A DNA stretch of 60,459 bases from Nemertoderma westbladi (taxonomy: Eukaryota; Xenacoelomorpha; Nemertodermatida; Nemertodermatidae), in contig JAUCBJ010006862.1 of NCBI GenBank assembly GCA_032718475.1, positions 1 through 60,459 of the forward strand, in the 5' to 3' direction. The notes under the pieces were generated by a model. It made no database searches, was not told the origin of the DNA, and was given only the letters and a program-made list of their open reading frames with translations. The translations under genes were made by a program, and so were the position numbers. Shown one piece after another: positions 12,601 to 23,700 of the stretch. Position 1 is the first letter of the stretch; every line of letters begins with the position of its first letter.

Positions 12601-15600
12601 AATACTAAAAATATATTACCATACAAACCTGTAAATACAAAAAAATATTACCATACAAACCTGTAAATACTAAAAATATATTATCATACATCCTGTAAAT
12701 ACTAAAAATATATTATCATACAAACCTGTAAATACAAAAAATATATTATCATACATCCTGTAAATACAAAAAATATATTACCATACAAACCTGTAAATAC
12801 AATAAATATATTATCATACAAACCTGTAATTACAAAAAAATATTATCATACAAACCTGTAATTACAAAAAAATATTACCATACAAACCTGTAAATTAAAA
12901 AAATATATTATCATACATCCTGTAAATACTAAAAATATATTATCATACAAACCTGTAAATACAAAAAAATATTACCATACAAACCTGTAAATACTATAAA
13001 TATATTACCATACAAACCTGTAAATACAATAAATATATTATCATACATCCTGTAAATACTAAAAAAATATTACCATACAAACCTGTAAATACTATAAATA
13101 TATTACCATACAAACCTGTAAATACAATAAATATATTATCATACATCCTGTAAATACTAAAAATATATTATCATACAAACCTGTAAATACAAAAAATATA
13201 TTACCATACAAACCTGTAATTACAAAAAAATATTACCATACAAACCTGTAAATACTAAAAATATATTATCATACAAACCTGTAAATACAAAAAATATATT
13301 ATCATACAAACCTGTAAATACAAAAAATATATTACCATACAAACCTGTAAATACAAAAAATATATTATCATACAAACCTGTAAATACAAAAAATATATTA
13401 TCATACAAACCTGTAAATACAAAAAATATATTACCATACAAACCTGTAATTACAAAAAAATATTACCATACAAACCTGTAAATACTATAAATATATTACC
13501 ATACAAACCTGTAAATACAATAAATATATCATCATACATCCTGTAAATACTAAAAATATATTATCATACAAACCTGTAATTACAAAAAAATATTACCATA
13601 CAAACCTGTAAATACAAAAAATATATTACCATACAAACCTGTAAATACAAAAAATATATTATCATACATCCTGTAAATACTAAAAATATATTATCATACA
13701 AACCTGTAATTATAAAAAAATATTACCATACAAACCTGTAAATACAAAAAATATATTACCATACAAACCTGTAAATACAAAAAATATATTATCATACATC
13801 CTGTAAATACTAAAAATATATTATCATACAAACCTGTAAATACAAAAAAATATTATCATACAAACCTGTAAATACTAAAAATATATTATCATACAAACCT
13901 GTAAATACTAAAAATATATTATCATACAAACCTGTAAATACAAAAAATATATTACAATACAAACCTGTAAATACTAAAAATATATTACCATACAAACCTG
14001 TAAATACAATAAATATATTACCATACAAACCTGTAAATACAAAAAATATATTACCATACAAACCTGTAAATACAAAAAATATATTATCATACATCCTGTA
14101 AATACTAAAAATATATTATCATACAAACCTGTAAATACAAAAAAATATTATCATACAAACCTGTAAATACTAAAAATATATTATCATACAAACCTGTAAA
14201 TACTAAAAATATATTATCATACAAACCTGTAAATACAAAAAATATATTACAATACAAACCTGTAAATACTAAAAATATATTACCATACAAACCTGTAAAT
14301 ACAATAAATATATTACCATACAAACCTGTAAATACAAAAAATATATTATCATACATCCTGTAAATACTAAAAATATATTATCATACAAACCTGTAATTAT
14401 AAAAAAATATTATCATACAAACCTGTAAATACTAAAAATATATTATCATAAAAACCTGAAAATACTAAAAATATATTATCATACAAACCTGTAAAGACAA
14501 AAAATATATTATCATACAAACCTGTAAATACAAAAAATATATTACCATACAAACCTGTAATTACAAAAAAATATTACCATACAAACCTGTAAATACTATA
14601 AATATATTACCATACAAACCTGTAAATACAATAAATATATTATCATACATCCTGTAAATACTAAAAATATATTATCATACAAACCTATAATTACAAAAAA
14701 ATATTACCATACAAACCTGTAAATACAAAAAATATATTATCATACAAACCTGTAAATACAAAAAATATATTATCATACATCATGTAAATACTAAAAATAT
14801 ATTATCATACAAACCTGTAATTACAAAAAAATATTACCATACAAACATGTAAATACTAAAAATATATTATCATACAAACCTGTAAATACAAAAAATATAT
14901 TATCATACAAACCTGTAAATACTAAAAATATATTATCATACAAACCTGTAAATACAAAAAATATATTATCATAAAAACCTGTAAATACAATAAATATATT
15001 ATCATACATCCTGTAAATACTAAAAATATATTATCATACAAACCTGTAAATACAAAAAATATATTATCATACAAACCTGTAAATACAATAAATATATTAT
15101 CATACATCCTGTAAATACTAAAAATATATTATCATACAAACCTGTAAATACAAAAAAATATTATCATACAAACCTGTAAATACAAAAAATATATTATCAT
15201 AAAAACCTGTAAATACTAAAAATATATTATCATACAAACCTGTAAATACAAAAATATATTACCATACAAACCTTTAAATACAAAAAATATATTATCATAC
15301 AAACCTGTAAATACAAAAAATATATTATCATACAAACCTGTAAATACAAAAAATATATTATCATACAAACCTGTAAATACAAAAAATATATTATCATACA
15401 AACCTGTAAATACAAAAAATATATTATCATACATCCTGTAAATACTAGAAATATATTATCATACAAACCTGTAATTACAAAAAAATATTACCATACAAAC
15501 CTGTAAATACTAAAAATATATTATCATACAAACCTGTAAATACAAAAAATATATTATCATACAAACCTGTATATACAATAAATATATTATCATACATCCT

Positions 15601-17238
15601 GTAAATACTAAAAATATATTATCATACAAACCTGTAAATACAACAAAATATTATCATACAAACATGTAAATTAAAAAAATATATTATCATACAATCCTGG
15701 AAATACTAAAAATATATTATCATACAAACCTGTAAATACAAAAAAATATTATCATACAAACCTGTAAATACAAAAAATATATTATCATACAATCCTGTAA
15801 ATACTAAAAATATATTATCATACAAACCTGTAAATACAAAAAATATATTATCATAAAAACCTGTAAATACTAAAAATATATTATCATACAAACCTGTAAA
15901 TACAAAAATATATTACCATACAAACCTGTAAATACAAAAAATATATTATCATACAAACCTGTAATTACTAAAAATATATTATCATACAATCCTGTAAATA
16001 CAAAAAATATATTATCATACAAACCTGTAAATACAAAAAATATATTATCATACAAACCTGTAAATACAAAAATATATTACCATACAAACCTGTAAATACA
16101 AAAAATATATTATCATACAAACCTGTAATTACTAAAAATATATTATCATACAAACCTGTAAATACAAAAAATATATTATCATAAAAACCTGTAAATACTA
16201 AAAATATATTATCATACAAACCTGTAAATACAAAAAATATATTATCATACATCCTGTAAATACTAAAGATATATTATCATACAAACCTGTAAATACAATA
16301 AATATATTATCATACATCCTGTAAATACTAAAAATATATTATCATACAAACCTGTAAATACAAAAAATATATTATCATACATCCTGTAAATACTAAAGAT
16401 ATATTATCATACAAACCTGTAAATACAATAAATATATTATCATACATCCTGTAAATACTAAAAATATATTATCATACAAACCTGTAAATACAAAAAATAT
16501 ATTATCATACATCCTGTAAATACAAAAAATATATTACCATACAAACCTGTAAATACAATAAATATATTATCATACAAACCTGTAATTACAAAAAAATATT
16601 ATCATACAAACCTGTAATTACAAAAAAATATTACCATACAAACCTGTAAATTAAAAAAATATATTATCATACATCCTGTAAATACTAAAAATATATTACC
16701 ATACAAACCTGTAAATACAAAAAAATATTACCATACAAACCTGTAAATACTAAAAATATATTATCATACATCCTGTAAATACTAAAAATATATTATCATA
16801 CAAACCTGTAAATACAAAAAATATATTATCATACATCCTGTAAATACAAAAAATATATTACCATACAAACCTGTAAATACAATAAATATATTATCATACA
16901 AACCTGTAATTACAAAAAAATATTATCATACAAACCTGTAATTACAAAAAAATATTACCATACAAACCTGTAAATTAAAAAAATATATTATCATACATCC
17001 TGTAAATACTAAAAATATATTATCATACAAACCTGTAAATACAAAAAAATATTACCATACAAACCTGTAAATACTAAAAATATATTATCATACATCCTGT
17101 AAATACTAAAAATATATTATCATACAAACCTGTAAATACAAAAAAATATTATCATACAAACCTGTAAATACAAAAAATATATTATCATACAATCTTGTAA
17201 ATACTAAAAATATATTACCATACAAACCTGTAAATACT
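3646..17238 (-). repeat. Splice-acceptor satellite array, left block (about 33-bp units)
   Basis: About 13.6 kb of head-to-tail units, mostly 33 bp with common 32-bp variants, roughly 415 copies. On the minus strand a unit reads GTTTGTATGATA, an AT/T-rich stretch, then TTTGTATTTACAG. Adjacent units put CAG next to GTTTGT. Variants include TAGTATTTACAG (a T-to-A change), GATGTATG (one base shorter), GTAATTACAG and GGTAATA in place of GATAATA. The first two units upstream of the PAQR exon are exactly 33 bp (acceptor-like boundaries at 3657, 3690 and 3723); the third is 32 bp. Multi-kb blocks recur within the array: around 7090-8640 recurs near 14000-15250, and around 10140-10740 recurs near 15600-16250. 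The array lies wholly inside the PAQR3-like intron. Confidence 0.95.
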
Positions 17239-17256
17239 AAAAATATATTATCATAC
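17239..17256. repeat. Left copy of an 18-bp target-site duplication
   Basis: AAAAATATATTATCATAC immediately precedes the GC-rich retrotransposon and recurs immediately after it at 20754-20771. The empty paralogue at about 23784-23801 has the sequence once. The first five A could instead belong to the element's A-rich tail, so the true length is 13-18 bp. Confidence 0.75.
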
Positions 17257-17258
17257 TC

Positions 17259-17780
17259 GCTCATTCGGGTCCTCCAGTATCGGTTGGTGGTCAGTCGAGT
17301 CCCGGAGTGTCGGTTGGTGCTCAGTCCGGTCCCCCAGTGTCGGTTGGTGCTCAGTCGGGTGGTACTCAGTCGGGTCAACCTGTGTCGGTTGGTGCTCCGT
17401 CTGGTCTACCTGTGCCGGTTGGTGCTCAGTCGGGTCCCCCAGTGTCGGTTGGTGCTCAGTTGGGTCCCATCATGCCGGTTGGTGCTCAGTCGGGTCAACG
17501 TGTGTCGGTTGGTGCTCAGTCGGGTCAACCTGTGCCGGTTGGTGCTCAGTCGGGTCCCCCAGTGTCGGTTGGTGCTCAGTCGGGTCCCCCAGTGTCGGTT
17601 GGTGCTCAGTCGGGTAAACCTGCGGCGGTTGGCGCGCAGTCCGGTCACCCAGTGTCGGTTGGTGCTCGGTCGGGTCAACCTGTGTCTGTTGGTGCTCAGT
17701 CGGGTCCCCCAGTATCGGCTGATGCTCAGTCTGGTCGACCTTCGGCGGTTGGTGCTCAGTCCGGTCCCCCAGTGTCGCCA
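17259..17780 (+). repeat. Coding minisatellite, 30-bp unit, about 17 copies
   Basis: GC-rich repeat built on GGTGCTCAGTCGGGT plus CCCCCAGTGTCGGTT. It keeps the retrotransposon frame and encodes degenerate G-A-Q-S-G-x-P-V-S-V decapeptides. Because the unit is a multiple of three, long open frames also appear on the other strand and in another plus frame; these are shadows. Confidence 0.9.
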
Positions 17781-20666
17781 AACACTACAGTGCCTCCTAC
17801 CGCCAGGGGGCACGGGTCTAATGCTGTTGCCTGGTTTGGGACCAGCTTACATTTAGACGTGTTCGCCGAATCAGTCCATAAGGTGCACGACGCGATCGTA
17901 CATTGGCGCCCCAACCTATTCCTCCTACCCCCCGGTGCGATCGGACGCGAAGTGGTTCAGGAGATGACTCGGCTGCTAAATATGTTTAATGCAGGGTCAC
18001 TATCTGGCGAGGCGGCGCTCACCGCGCAATTTATCTTACCCGCTCTGCTGCTACAGAAGCCCAGCCGCACTTCAACCACCGCGACCCACCGGAGAATTCT
18101 AGAACGCCGTATTTCTTCGTGGAAGTCAGGCGAGATTATCGAGCTGTTTAACGAGGCCAGGGCCATACAATCCCACCTCCCAAAGGTTTCGGCCCGGGCC
18201 AAACAACTCAGGAATACCGCGGCGGAGAGGGCTTTCTGTAAGCATATGTTAACGGGAAACGTTTCTGCGGCAGTGCGTACGCTGGATGAGATGGCCAAGG
18301 GTCAAGTGTTGAACCTGGATGAGGTAATCACCGACAAACATGGGGTTCGCAAGTCGGTTCGCGAGTTCCTCCTGGACAAACACCCCCCTCCAGCTCCAGC
18401 CCACGAGTCCACCCTTATCGGTGAGTCTGATGACGCTCCCGAATATCACAGCGTCATATTCGAGAGGATAGACGCTCAGTTGATCCAATCGATGTTTCTG
18501 CGCTTCCGGGGAACAGCAGGAGGGCCATCTGGTCTCGATGTCCAGGGCTGGAAGCACCTCGCGACACGGTTCCGCAACCCTTCTGTCGACCTGTGCACCA
18601 GCATCGCAAATACGGCGAAGAGGATGGCCCAATCTTCGAATGACCCGCGCGAGCTGGCATCCTTGCTAGCCGCCCGTCTCGTCGCTATCGATAAGTGTCC
18701 CGGGGTCCGCCCAATAGGAGTCGGAGAGGTCTTGCGGAGGGTCATCGGGAAGGCTATCATTAGCTGTATCTCGGAGGATCTCCAGAGCGTGGGCGGTACC
18801 ACCCAGATGTGCTGCGGCCAGAAGGCAGGTATCGAGCACGCCATCCACAGCCTGAATGACGCGTTTGCGAGCGACGACTGCGAGGCGGTGCTGCAGGTGG
18901 ACGCGAACAACGCGTTCAACTCGTTGAACCGCGCCGCAGCACTGCACAATATCCGCCATGTCTGTCCCTCTCTCCACACCGTTGTATCGAACTGTTACTC
19001 CCTCCCAACGAAGCTTTACATAGGCGGGGAGTTCATATTATCGGCCGAAGGATCAACCCAGGGCGACCCCATTGCTATGCAGATGTACGCAATGGGATCG
19101 ATGCCGCTGATCGGCGAGCTGGACGACGCGTCGGAGGTCCTTCAGAAGTGGTATGCCGATGACGCGAACGCGGCGGGAACATTGGTAGAGCTCCGTAAGT
19201 TCTGGGACCTGTTGGCGGAACGAGGGCCGCTGTACGGTTACAACCCCACAAAGTGTCACTTGCTCGTAAAGCCGGATCTGCTGGAGGAAGCTAAGCGGAT
19301 GTTCCCCGAGGAATGTTTTACCATCGGGACTGCTGGGAACAATCTCCTCGGTGGAGTGATCGGGAACGCTGAGTACCGGGAGGAGTTCGTCCGGAAGAAG
19401 GTCGACGAGTTTGTCGCCCAGTTACATCAACTCAGCAAGGTCGCAGCAATCGACCCGCACTGTGCCTACGCCGGCCTAGCTATCGGATTAGTTGCTCGAT
19501 GGAGGTTCATCGCAAGGGTTGTCCCGGGGGCCATGGATTTCTTCGAGAAGCTCGAGGAGTCCGTCGTCCAGTTCCTCCAGGGCCTGACCAACCGCCCCGT
19601 CATCACTCCCGAGGAGCGCGGGCTGCTCTCGCTACCAGTTCGCCACGGCGGGCTAGCGATCCCGACTCCCGAGGACTTACGAATCGAAAACGGCAACTCC
19701 AGGTGGATCTGCGAACCGTTTACTGAGGTCGTGGAACCGGTCGCTATAAGGGAGGCGCAAAAGTTCATCGCCACCCGGATCAAGGCGAGGGCCGTGCCGG
19801 CACTGAAGGAGAAGGTGGAGTCGGTTAGTTCGGACCTACCCGAGAATCAACGGAGGTTGACGGAGCTCGTGGCGGAACCTGGCGCCTCGGCCTGGCTCAA
19901 CGCGCGCCCCATAACCCTCCACGATACCCACCTAACTAAAGAGGAGTTCCGCGACGCATTGTGTCTGCGTTATGGGTGGCAGCCCGAGTCGCTCCCAGCC
20001 CGTTGTGCCTGTGGGACAAGATTTTCAACAAACCACATCTTGTCTTGTCCCACCGGCGGTTACCCGTCAATTAGGCACAACGAGCTCCGGGATTTCGTCG
20101 CCACAACGTTAACCGAGGTCGCTCATAACGTTGCCATCGAGCCGCACCTGCAGCCAATCACCGGCGAGCAGTTCTCCCGCACGTCCACTTCCGTGGACCA
20201 ACAAGCTCGGTTGGACGTGTCGGTCTCCGGGTTCTGGGGGAATCGATATCAAAAGACGTACATAGATGTATCCGTCTTCAACCCCCTCGCCCCGACCAAC
20301 GCCGCAATGGACGTCGACGCAGCCCACCTATTCCACGAAACCCGGAAACGCAACAAATATCTGGAACGGATCCGGGAAGTCGAGCACGCCACGTTCACCC
20401 CGCTGATATTCTCAGCGTTGGGGGGAATATCTCCCTCCACGACGCTGTTCGTGAAGCACCTCGCTTCAAAGCTGGCGGACCGGCGCGAGCTGCGCTACTC
20501 GGAGTGCGTGAGCTGGGTGCGGAGGCAGTTCAGCTTCGCGCTGCTGCGGGCCTCCCTGATGTGCATAAGAGGGTCGAGATCGGCACGGAAACGCCCAGTA
20601 TTTGTTGGGGCAGAAGCATCGCCGTCCATCTTGCTGGCCAACGCCGACACAAGGGTGGGACAGTAG
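17259..20666 (+). CDS. Retrotransposon polyprotein (RT plus restriction-like endonuclease)
   Basis: The frame is open from the satellite edge (in-frame stop at 17238-17240) to TAG at 20664-20666. The first in-frame ATG is only at 17472, so the natural start is probably lost. Order seen: about 17 copies of a 10-residue repeat (GAQSGPPVSV type) to about 17780; an N-terminal helical region; RT blocks GVRPIGVGEV, VDANNAFNSLNR (motif A), GSTQGDPIAMQMYA (motif B) and WYADDANAAG (motif C, YADD at 19152-19163); a zinc-type CACGTRFSTNHILSC near 20004-20048 followed by RHNELRD; then RLDVSVSGFW and YIDVSVFNP (about 20211-20283), fitting the PD-(D/E)xK-like endonuclease. Family role: target-primed reverse transcription. 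No frameshift was seen. Confidence 0.85.
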   Translation, partial: AHSGPPVSVGGQSSPGVSVGAQSGPPVSVGAQSGGTQSGQPVSVGAPSGLPVPVGAQSGPPVSVGAQLGPIMPVGAQSGQRVSVGAQSGQPVPVGAQSGPPVSVGAQSGPPVSVGAQSGKPAAVGAQSGHPVSVGARSGQPVSVGAQSGPPVSADAQSGRPSAVGAQSGPPVSPNTTVPPTARGHGSNAVAWFGTSLHLDVFAESVHKVHDAIVHWRPNLFLLPPGAIGREVVQEMTRLLNMFNAGSLSGEAALTAQFILPALLLQKPSRTSTTATHRRILERRISSWKSGEIIELFNEARAIQSHLPKVSARAKQLRNTAAERAFCKHMLTGNVSAAVRTLDEMAKGQVLNLDEVITDKHGVRKSVREFLLDKHPPPAPAHESTLIGESDDAPEYHSVIFERIDAQLIQSMFLRFRGTAGGPSGLDVQGWKHLATRFRNPSVDLCTSIANTAKRMAQSSNDPRELASLLAARLVAIDKCPGVRPIGVGEVLRRVIGKAIISCISEDLQSVGGTTQMCCGQKAGIEHAIHSLNDAFASDDCEAVLQVDANNAFNSLNRAAALHNIRHVCPSLHTVVSNCYSLPTKLYIGGEFILSAEGSTQGDPIAMQMYAMGSMPLIGELDDASEVLQKWYADDANAAGTLVELRKFWDLLAERGPLYGYNPTKCHLLVKPDLLEEAKRMFPEECFTIGTAGNNLLGGVIGNAEYREEFVRKKVDEFVAQLHQLSKVAAIDPHCAYAGLAIGLVARWRFIARVVPGAMDFFEKLEESVVQFLQGLTNRPVITPEERGLLSLPVRHGGLAIPTPEDLRIENGNSRWICEPFTEVVEPVAIREAQKFIATRIKARAVPALKEKVESVSSDLPENQRRLTELVAEPGASAWLNARPITLHDTHLTKEEFRDALCLRYGWQPESLPARCACGTRFSTNHILSCPTGGYPSIRHNELRDFVATTLTEVAHNVAIEPHLQPITGEQFSRTSTSVDQQARLDVSVSGFWGNRYQKTYIDVSVFNPLAPTNAAMDVDAAHLFHETRKRNKYLERIREVEHATFTPLIFSALGGISPSTTLFVKHLASKLADRRELRYSECVSWVRRQFSFALLRASLMCIRGSRSARKRPVFVGAEASPSILLANADTRVGQ

Positions 20667-20753
20667 AGTCAGGAACTCATACCGGTATCATAAACAATTT
20701 CAAAATCAGTTTGGTTATTTTATATTATTTAATTCCCTTGTATGGTTTAAAAA

Positions 20754-23700
20754 AAAAATATATTATCATACAAACCTGTAAATACAAAAAATATATTACC
20801 ATACAAACCTGTAAATACTAAAAATATATTATCATACAAACCTGTAAATACAAAAAATATATTATCATACATCCTGTAAATACAAAAAATATATTACCAT
20901 ACAAACCTGTAAATACAATAAATATATTATCATACATCCTGTAAATACAAAAAATATATTACCATACAAACCTGTAAATACAATAAATATATTATCATAC
21001 ATCCTGTAAATACTAAAAATATATTATCATACATCCTGTAAATACTAAAAATATATTATCATACAAACCTGTAAATACAAAAAATATATTATCATACAAA
21101 CCTGTAAATACAAAAAATATATCATCATACAAACCTGTAAATACAATAAATATATTATCATACATCCTGTAAATACAAAAAATATATTATCATACAAACC
21201 TGTAAATACAAAAAAATATTATCATACAAACCTGTAAATACAAAAAAATATTACCATACAAACCTGTAAATACAAAAAATATATTATCATACAAACCTGT
21301 AAATACTAAAAATATATTATCATACAAACCTGTAAATACAAAAAATATATTATCATACATCCTGTAAATACAAAAAATATATTACCATACAAACCTGTAA
21401 ATACAAAAAATATATTATCATACAATCCTGTAAATACTAAAAATATATTATCATACAAACCTGTAAATACAAAAAAGATATTATCATAAAAACCTGTAAA
21501 TACTAAAAATATATTATCATACAAACCTGTAAATACAAAAATATATTACCATACAAACCTGTAAATACAAAAAATATATTATCATACAAACCTGTAATTA
21601 CTAAAAATATATTATCATACAATCCTGTAAATACAAAAAATATATTATCATACAAACCTGTAAATACAAAAAATATATTATCATACAAACCTGTAAATAC
21701 AAAAATATATTACCATACAAACCTGTAAATACAAAAAATATATTATCATACAAACCTGTAATTACTAAAAATATATTATCATACAAACCTGTAAATACAA
21801 AAAATATATTATCATAAAAACCTGTAAATACTAAAAATATATTATCATACAAACCTGTAAATACAATAAATATATTATCATACATCCTGTAAATACTAAA
21901 AATATATTATCATACAAACCTGTAAATACAATAAATATATTATCATACATCCTGTAAATACAAAAAATATATTACCATACAAACCTGTAAATACAATAAA
22001 TATATTATCATACATCCTGTAAATACTAAAAATATATTATCATACAAACCTGTAATTACAAAAAAATATTACCATACAAACCTGTAAATACTAAAAATAT
22101 ATTATCATACATCCTGTAAATACTAAAAATATATTATCATACAAACCTGTAAATACAAAAAATATATTATCATACATCCTGTAAATACAAAAAATATATT
22201 ACCATACAAACCTGTAAATACAATAAATATATTATCATACAAACCTGTAATTACAAAAAAATATTATCATACAAACCTGTAATTACAAAAAATATATTAT
22301 CATACAAACCTGTAAATACAAAAAATATATTATCATACAAACCTGTAAATACAAAAATATATTACCATACAAACCTGTAAATACAAAAAATATATTATCA
22401 TACAAACCTGTAATTACTAAAAATATATTATCATACAAACCTGTAAATACAAAAAATATATTATCATAAAAACCTGTAAATACTAAAAATATATTATCAT
22501 ACAAACCTGTAAATACAATAAATATATTATCATACATCCTGTAAATACTAAAAATATATTATCATACAAACCTGTAAATACAATAAATATATTATCATAC
22601 ATCCTGTAAATACAAAAAATATATTACCATACAAACCTGTAAATACAATAAATATATTATCATACATCCTGTAAATACTAAAAATATATTATCATACAAA
22701 CCTGTAATTACAAAAAAATATTACCATACAAACCTGTAAATACTAAAAATATATTATCATACATCCTGTAAATACTAAAAATATATTATCATACAAACCT
22801 GTAAATACAAAAAATATATTATCATACATCCTGTAAATACAAAAAATATATTACCATACAAACCTGTAAATACAATAAATATATTATCATACATCCTGTA
22901 AATACTAAAAATATATTATCATACAAACCTGTAATTACAAAAAAATATTACCATACAAACCTGTAAATATAAAAAATATATTATCATACAAACCTGTAAA
23001 TACTAAAAATATATTATCATACAAACCTGTAATTACAAAAAAATATTATCATACAAACCTGTAATTACAAAAAAATATTACCATACAAACCTGTAAATTA
23101 AAAAAATATATTATCATACATCCTGTAAATACTAAAAATATATTACCATACAAACCTGTAAATACAAAAAAATATTACCATACAAACCTGTAAATACTAA
23201 AAATATATTATCATACATCCTGTAAATACTAAAAATATATTATCATACAAACCTGTAAATACAAAAAATATATTATCATACATCCTGTAAATACAAAAAA
23301 TATATTACCATACAAACCTGTAAATACAATAAATATATTATCATACAAACCTGTAATTACAAAAAAATATTATCATACAAACCTGTAATTACAAAAAAAT
23401 ATTACCATACAAACCTGTAAATACAATAAATATATTATCATACATCCTGTAAATACTAAAAATATATTATCATACAAACCTGTAAATACAAAAAAATATT
23501 ATCATACAAACCTGTAAATACAAAAAATATATTATCATACAATCTTGTAAATACTAAAAATATATTATCATACAAACCTGTAAATACAAAAAAATATTAC
23601 CATACAAACCTGTAAATACTAAAAATATATTATCATACATCCTGTAAATACTAAAAATATATTATCATACAAACCTGTAAATACAAAAAAATATTATCAT

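Larger units (their letters stand above)
17257..20753 (+). mobile_element. RLE-type non-LTR retrotransposon inserted in the satellite
   Basis: This 3,497-bp GC-rich insert has one long frame, a short AT-rich 3' region and a terminal A run. It is flanked by an 18-bp duplication of satellite sequence. Its base composition is sharply unlike the surrounding array. It encodes a reverse transcriptase followed by a C/H-type zinc motif and a restriction-like endonuclease motif, the architecture of R2/R4/NeSL-type elements. The 5' end has no clear untranslated region, so it is probably 5'-truncated. The frame is intact to its stop, which points to a young insertion. The clade cannot be fixed by eye. 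Confidence 0.85.

Noticed and set aside
17406-17813. Minus- and alternate-frame ORFs in the GC-rich repeat at the retrotransposon start
   Set aside because: Shadows of a 30-bp repeat that is a multiple of three; the plus-strand frame continues into reverse transcriptase.
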